Shown: positions 16,552-17,219 of the stretch, one piece after another
How the letters are laid out: the number at the start of each line of letters is the position of its first letter
How positions within the stretch are numbered: position 1 is the first letter of the stretch
Assembly (NCBI GenBank): GCA_002313335.1
Contig: DCBC01000077.1
Span: forward strand, 2,219-19,437
Direction: 5' to 3'
DNA length: 17,219 nt
Origin: Porticoccaceae bacterium UBA1117
GTDB lineage: Bacteria > Pseudomonadota > Gammaproteobacteria > Pseudomonadales > Porticoccaceae
Position numbers and translations under genes: made by a program
Notes under the pieces: generated by a model
Database searches by the model: none
The model's input: the letters and a program-made list of their open reading frames with translations, nothing else
Told to the model about the DNA's origin: nothing

Positions 16552-17219
16552 ATGTTAGATAGTTTTAGAACAAACATGAAAGGCATGGCAATTGGTATTA
16601 CCGTCGTTATTGGCGCCATATTCGCTTTTTCGGGGACTGGCACATTATTTCTGAGCGGTGGCGGGGCTGATGCAGCTTTAGTCGTCAATGACTCGACCAT
16701 CACCGAATTACAGGTGGCTCGGGGTATTTCTTCACAGAAGCAACGCATTTTGAATGAGAATGTGGGTCTTGACGCTTCCTTACTTGAGGATGAGTTGCTG
16801 CGCCCAAGTGTGGTGGAGCAGCTAATTGGCAGAGAGCTTTTGTCACAGGCGTCTAAAAGCCAGCGAATGACTATATCTGAGCAGACTGTTAACGAATATA
16901 TTGTTAATAACGAGGCATTTCAGTCTGATGGTCGCTTCGACCAGAATCAATATCGATTTGCGCTCCAGCAGCAGGGTTATACAAGCGCTAGCTTTAAGGA
17001 AATGCTTGTCAATGACATGGCTGTTCAGCAACTCATAGCGGGCATTACAGGTACTGGCTTTGTTACACAGGCTGAGTTGTCGGCTTTAGCGTCGGTCACT
17101 GAACAAAAAAGAGACTTTTATTATCTGACAATTCCAGCTGGGCCGATCGAAGAATCTATTGTGCTTACTGATGAGCAGATATCGCAGTATTATCAGGAAA
17201 ATCTATCCTCGTATGAGAC
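16552..17219 (+). CDS. ppiD: Periplasmic folding chaperone PpiD (N-terminal part, cut by window edge)
   Basis: The frame starts at the ATG at 16552, behind a GGGAAG site, and is open to the end, giving 222 codons. The start MLDSFRTNMKGMAIGI leads into a single hydrophobic segment (about residues 11-34) that would anchor the protein in the inner membrane with the rest in the periplasm. Next comes a SurA-like N-terminal helical region with VVEQLIGRELLSQASKS and FDQNQYRFALQQQGYTSASF, typical of PpiD. The parvulin domain would lie beyond the window. PpiD helps proteins leaving the Sec translocon to fold. The location after hupB is the standard one. Confidence 0.94.
   Translation, partial: MLDSFRTNMKGMAIGITVVIGAIFAFSGTGTLFLSGGGADAALVVNDSTITELQVARGISSQKQRILNENVGLDASLLEDELLRPSVVEQLIGRELLSQASKSQRMTISEQTVNEYIVNNEAFQSDGRFDQNQYRFALQQQGYTSASFKEMLVNDMAVQQLIAGITGTGFVTQAELSALASVTEQKRDFYYLTIPAGPIEESIVLTDEQISQYYQENLSSYE

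Overview
The window looks like a stretch of chromosome from a marine-type gammaproteobacterium, perhaps of the SAR92/OM60/Cellvibrionales kind; that placement is an impression from gene content and protein style, not a phylogeny. The main reason is the classical gammaproteobacterial protein-quality block tRNA-Leu, tig, clpP, clpX, lon, hupB, ppiD on the + strand (9904 to the right edge). Alongside it is a complete-looking leucine/isovalerate (liu) operon on the - strand at the left edge.

Left region (1-4510, - strand): liuR, liuA, liuB, liuC and liuD, read right to left with gaps of 3 to 31 nt, so very probably one operon. It encodes a MerR-type regulator, isovaleryl-CoA dehydrogenase, both subunits of methylcrotonyl-CoA carboxylase (the biotin subunit is cut by the window edge) and methylglutaconyl-CoA hydratase. 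Together they take isovaleryl-CoA to HMG-CoA. A 20-bp near-palindrome overlapping a good sigma70-like promoter in front of liuR is the likely LiuR operator.

Middle region (4699-7847, + strand): an Lrp/AsnC-family regulator, a homoserine dehydrogenase-like enzyme with its catalytic residues intact, and an aldehyde dehydrogenase that starts directly after the dehydrogenase stop codon. This small cassette is the least ordinary part of the window. Conversion of homoserine, through aspartate semialdehyde, to aspartate is a plausible but unproven role.

Region 7848-9903: two solitary - strand genes, a flavin reductase-family protein and a delta(3,5)-delta(2,4)-dienoyl-CoA isomerase. The intergenic spaces hold inverted repeats, one of which has a T-run on the strand where no gene is seen.

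Right region (9904-17219, + strand): tRNA-Leu(UAG), trigger factor, the ClpXP protease and unfoldase, Lon, the nucleoid protein HU-beta and the start of the periplasmic chaperone PpiD. Clear intrinsic terminators follow clpX and hupB, and strong or plausible promoters precede lon and hupB, so this block is several transcription units. No CRISPR array, insertion sequence, integrase or phage gene was seen. Most of the window is ordinary core metabolism and proteostasis.
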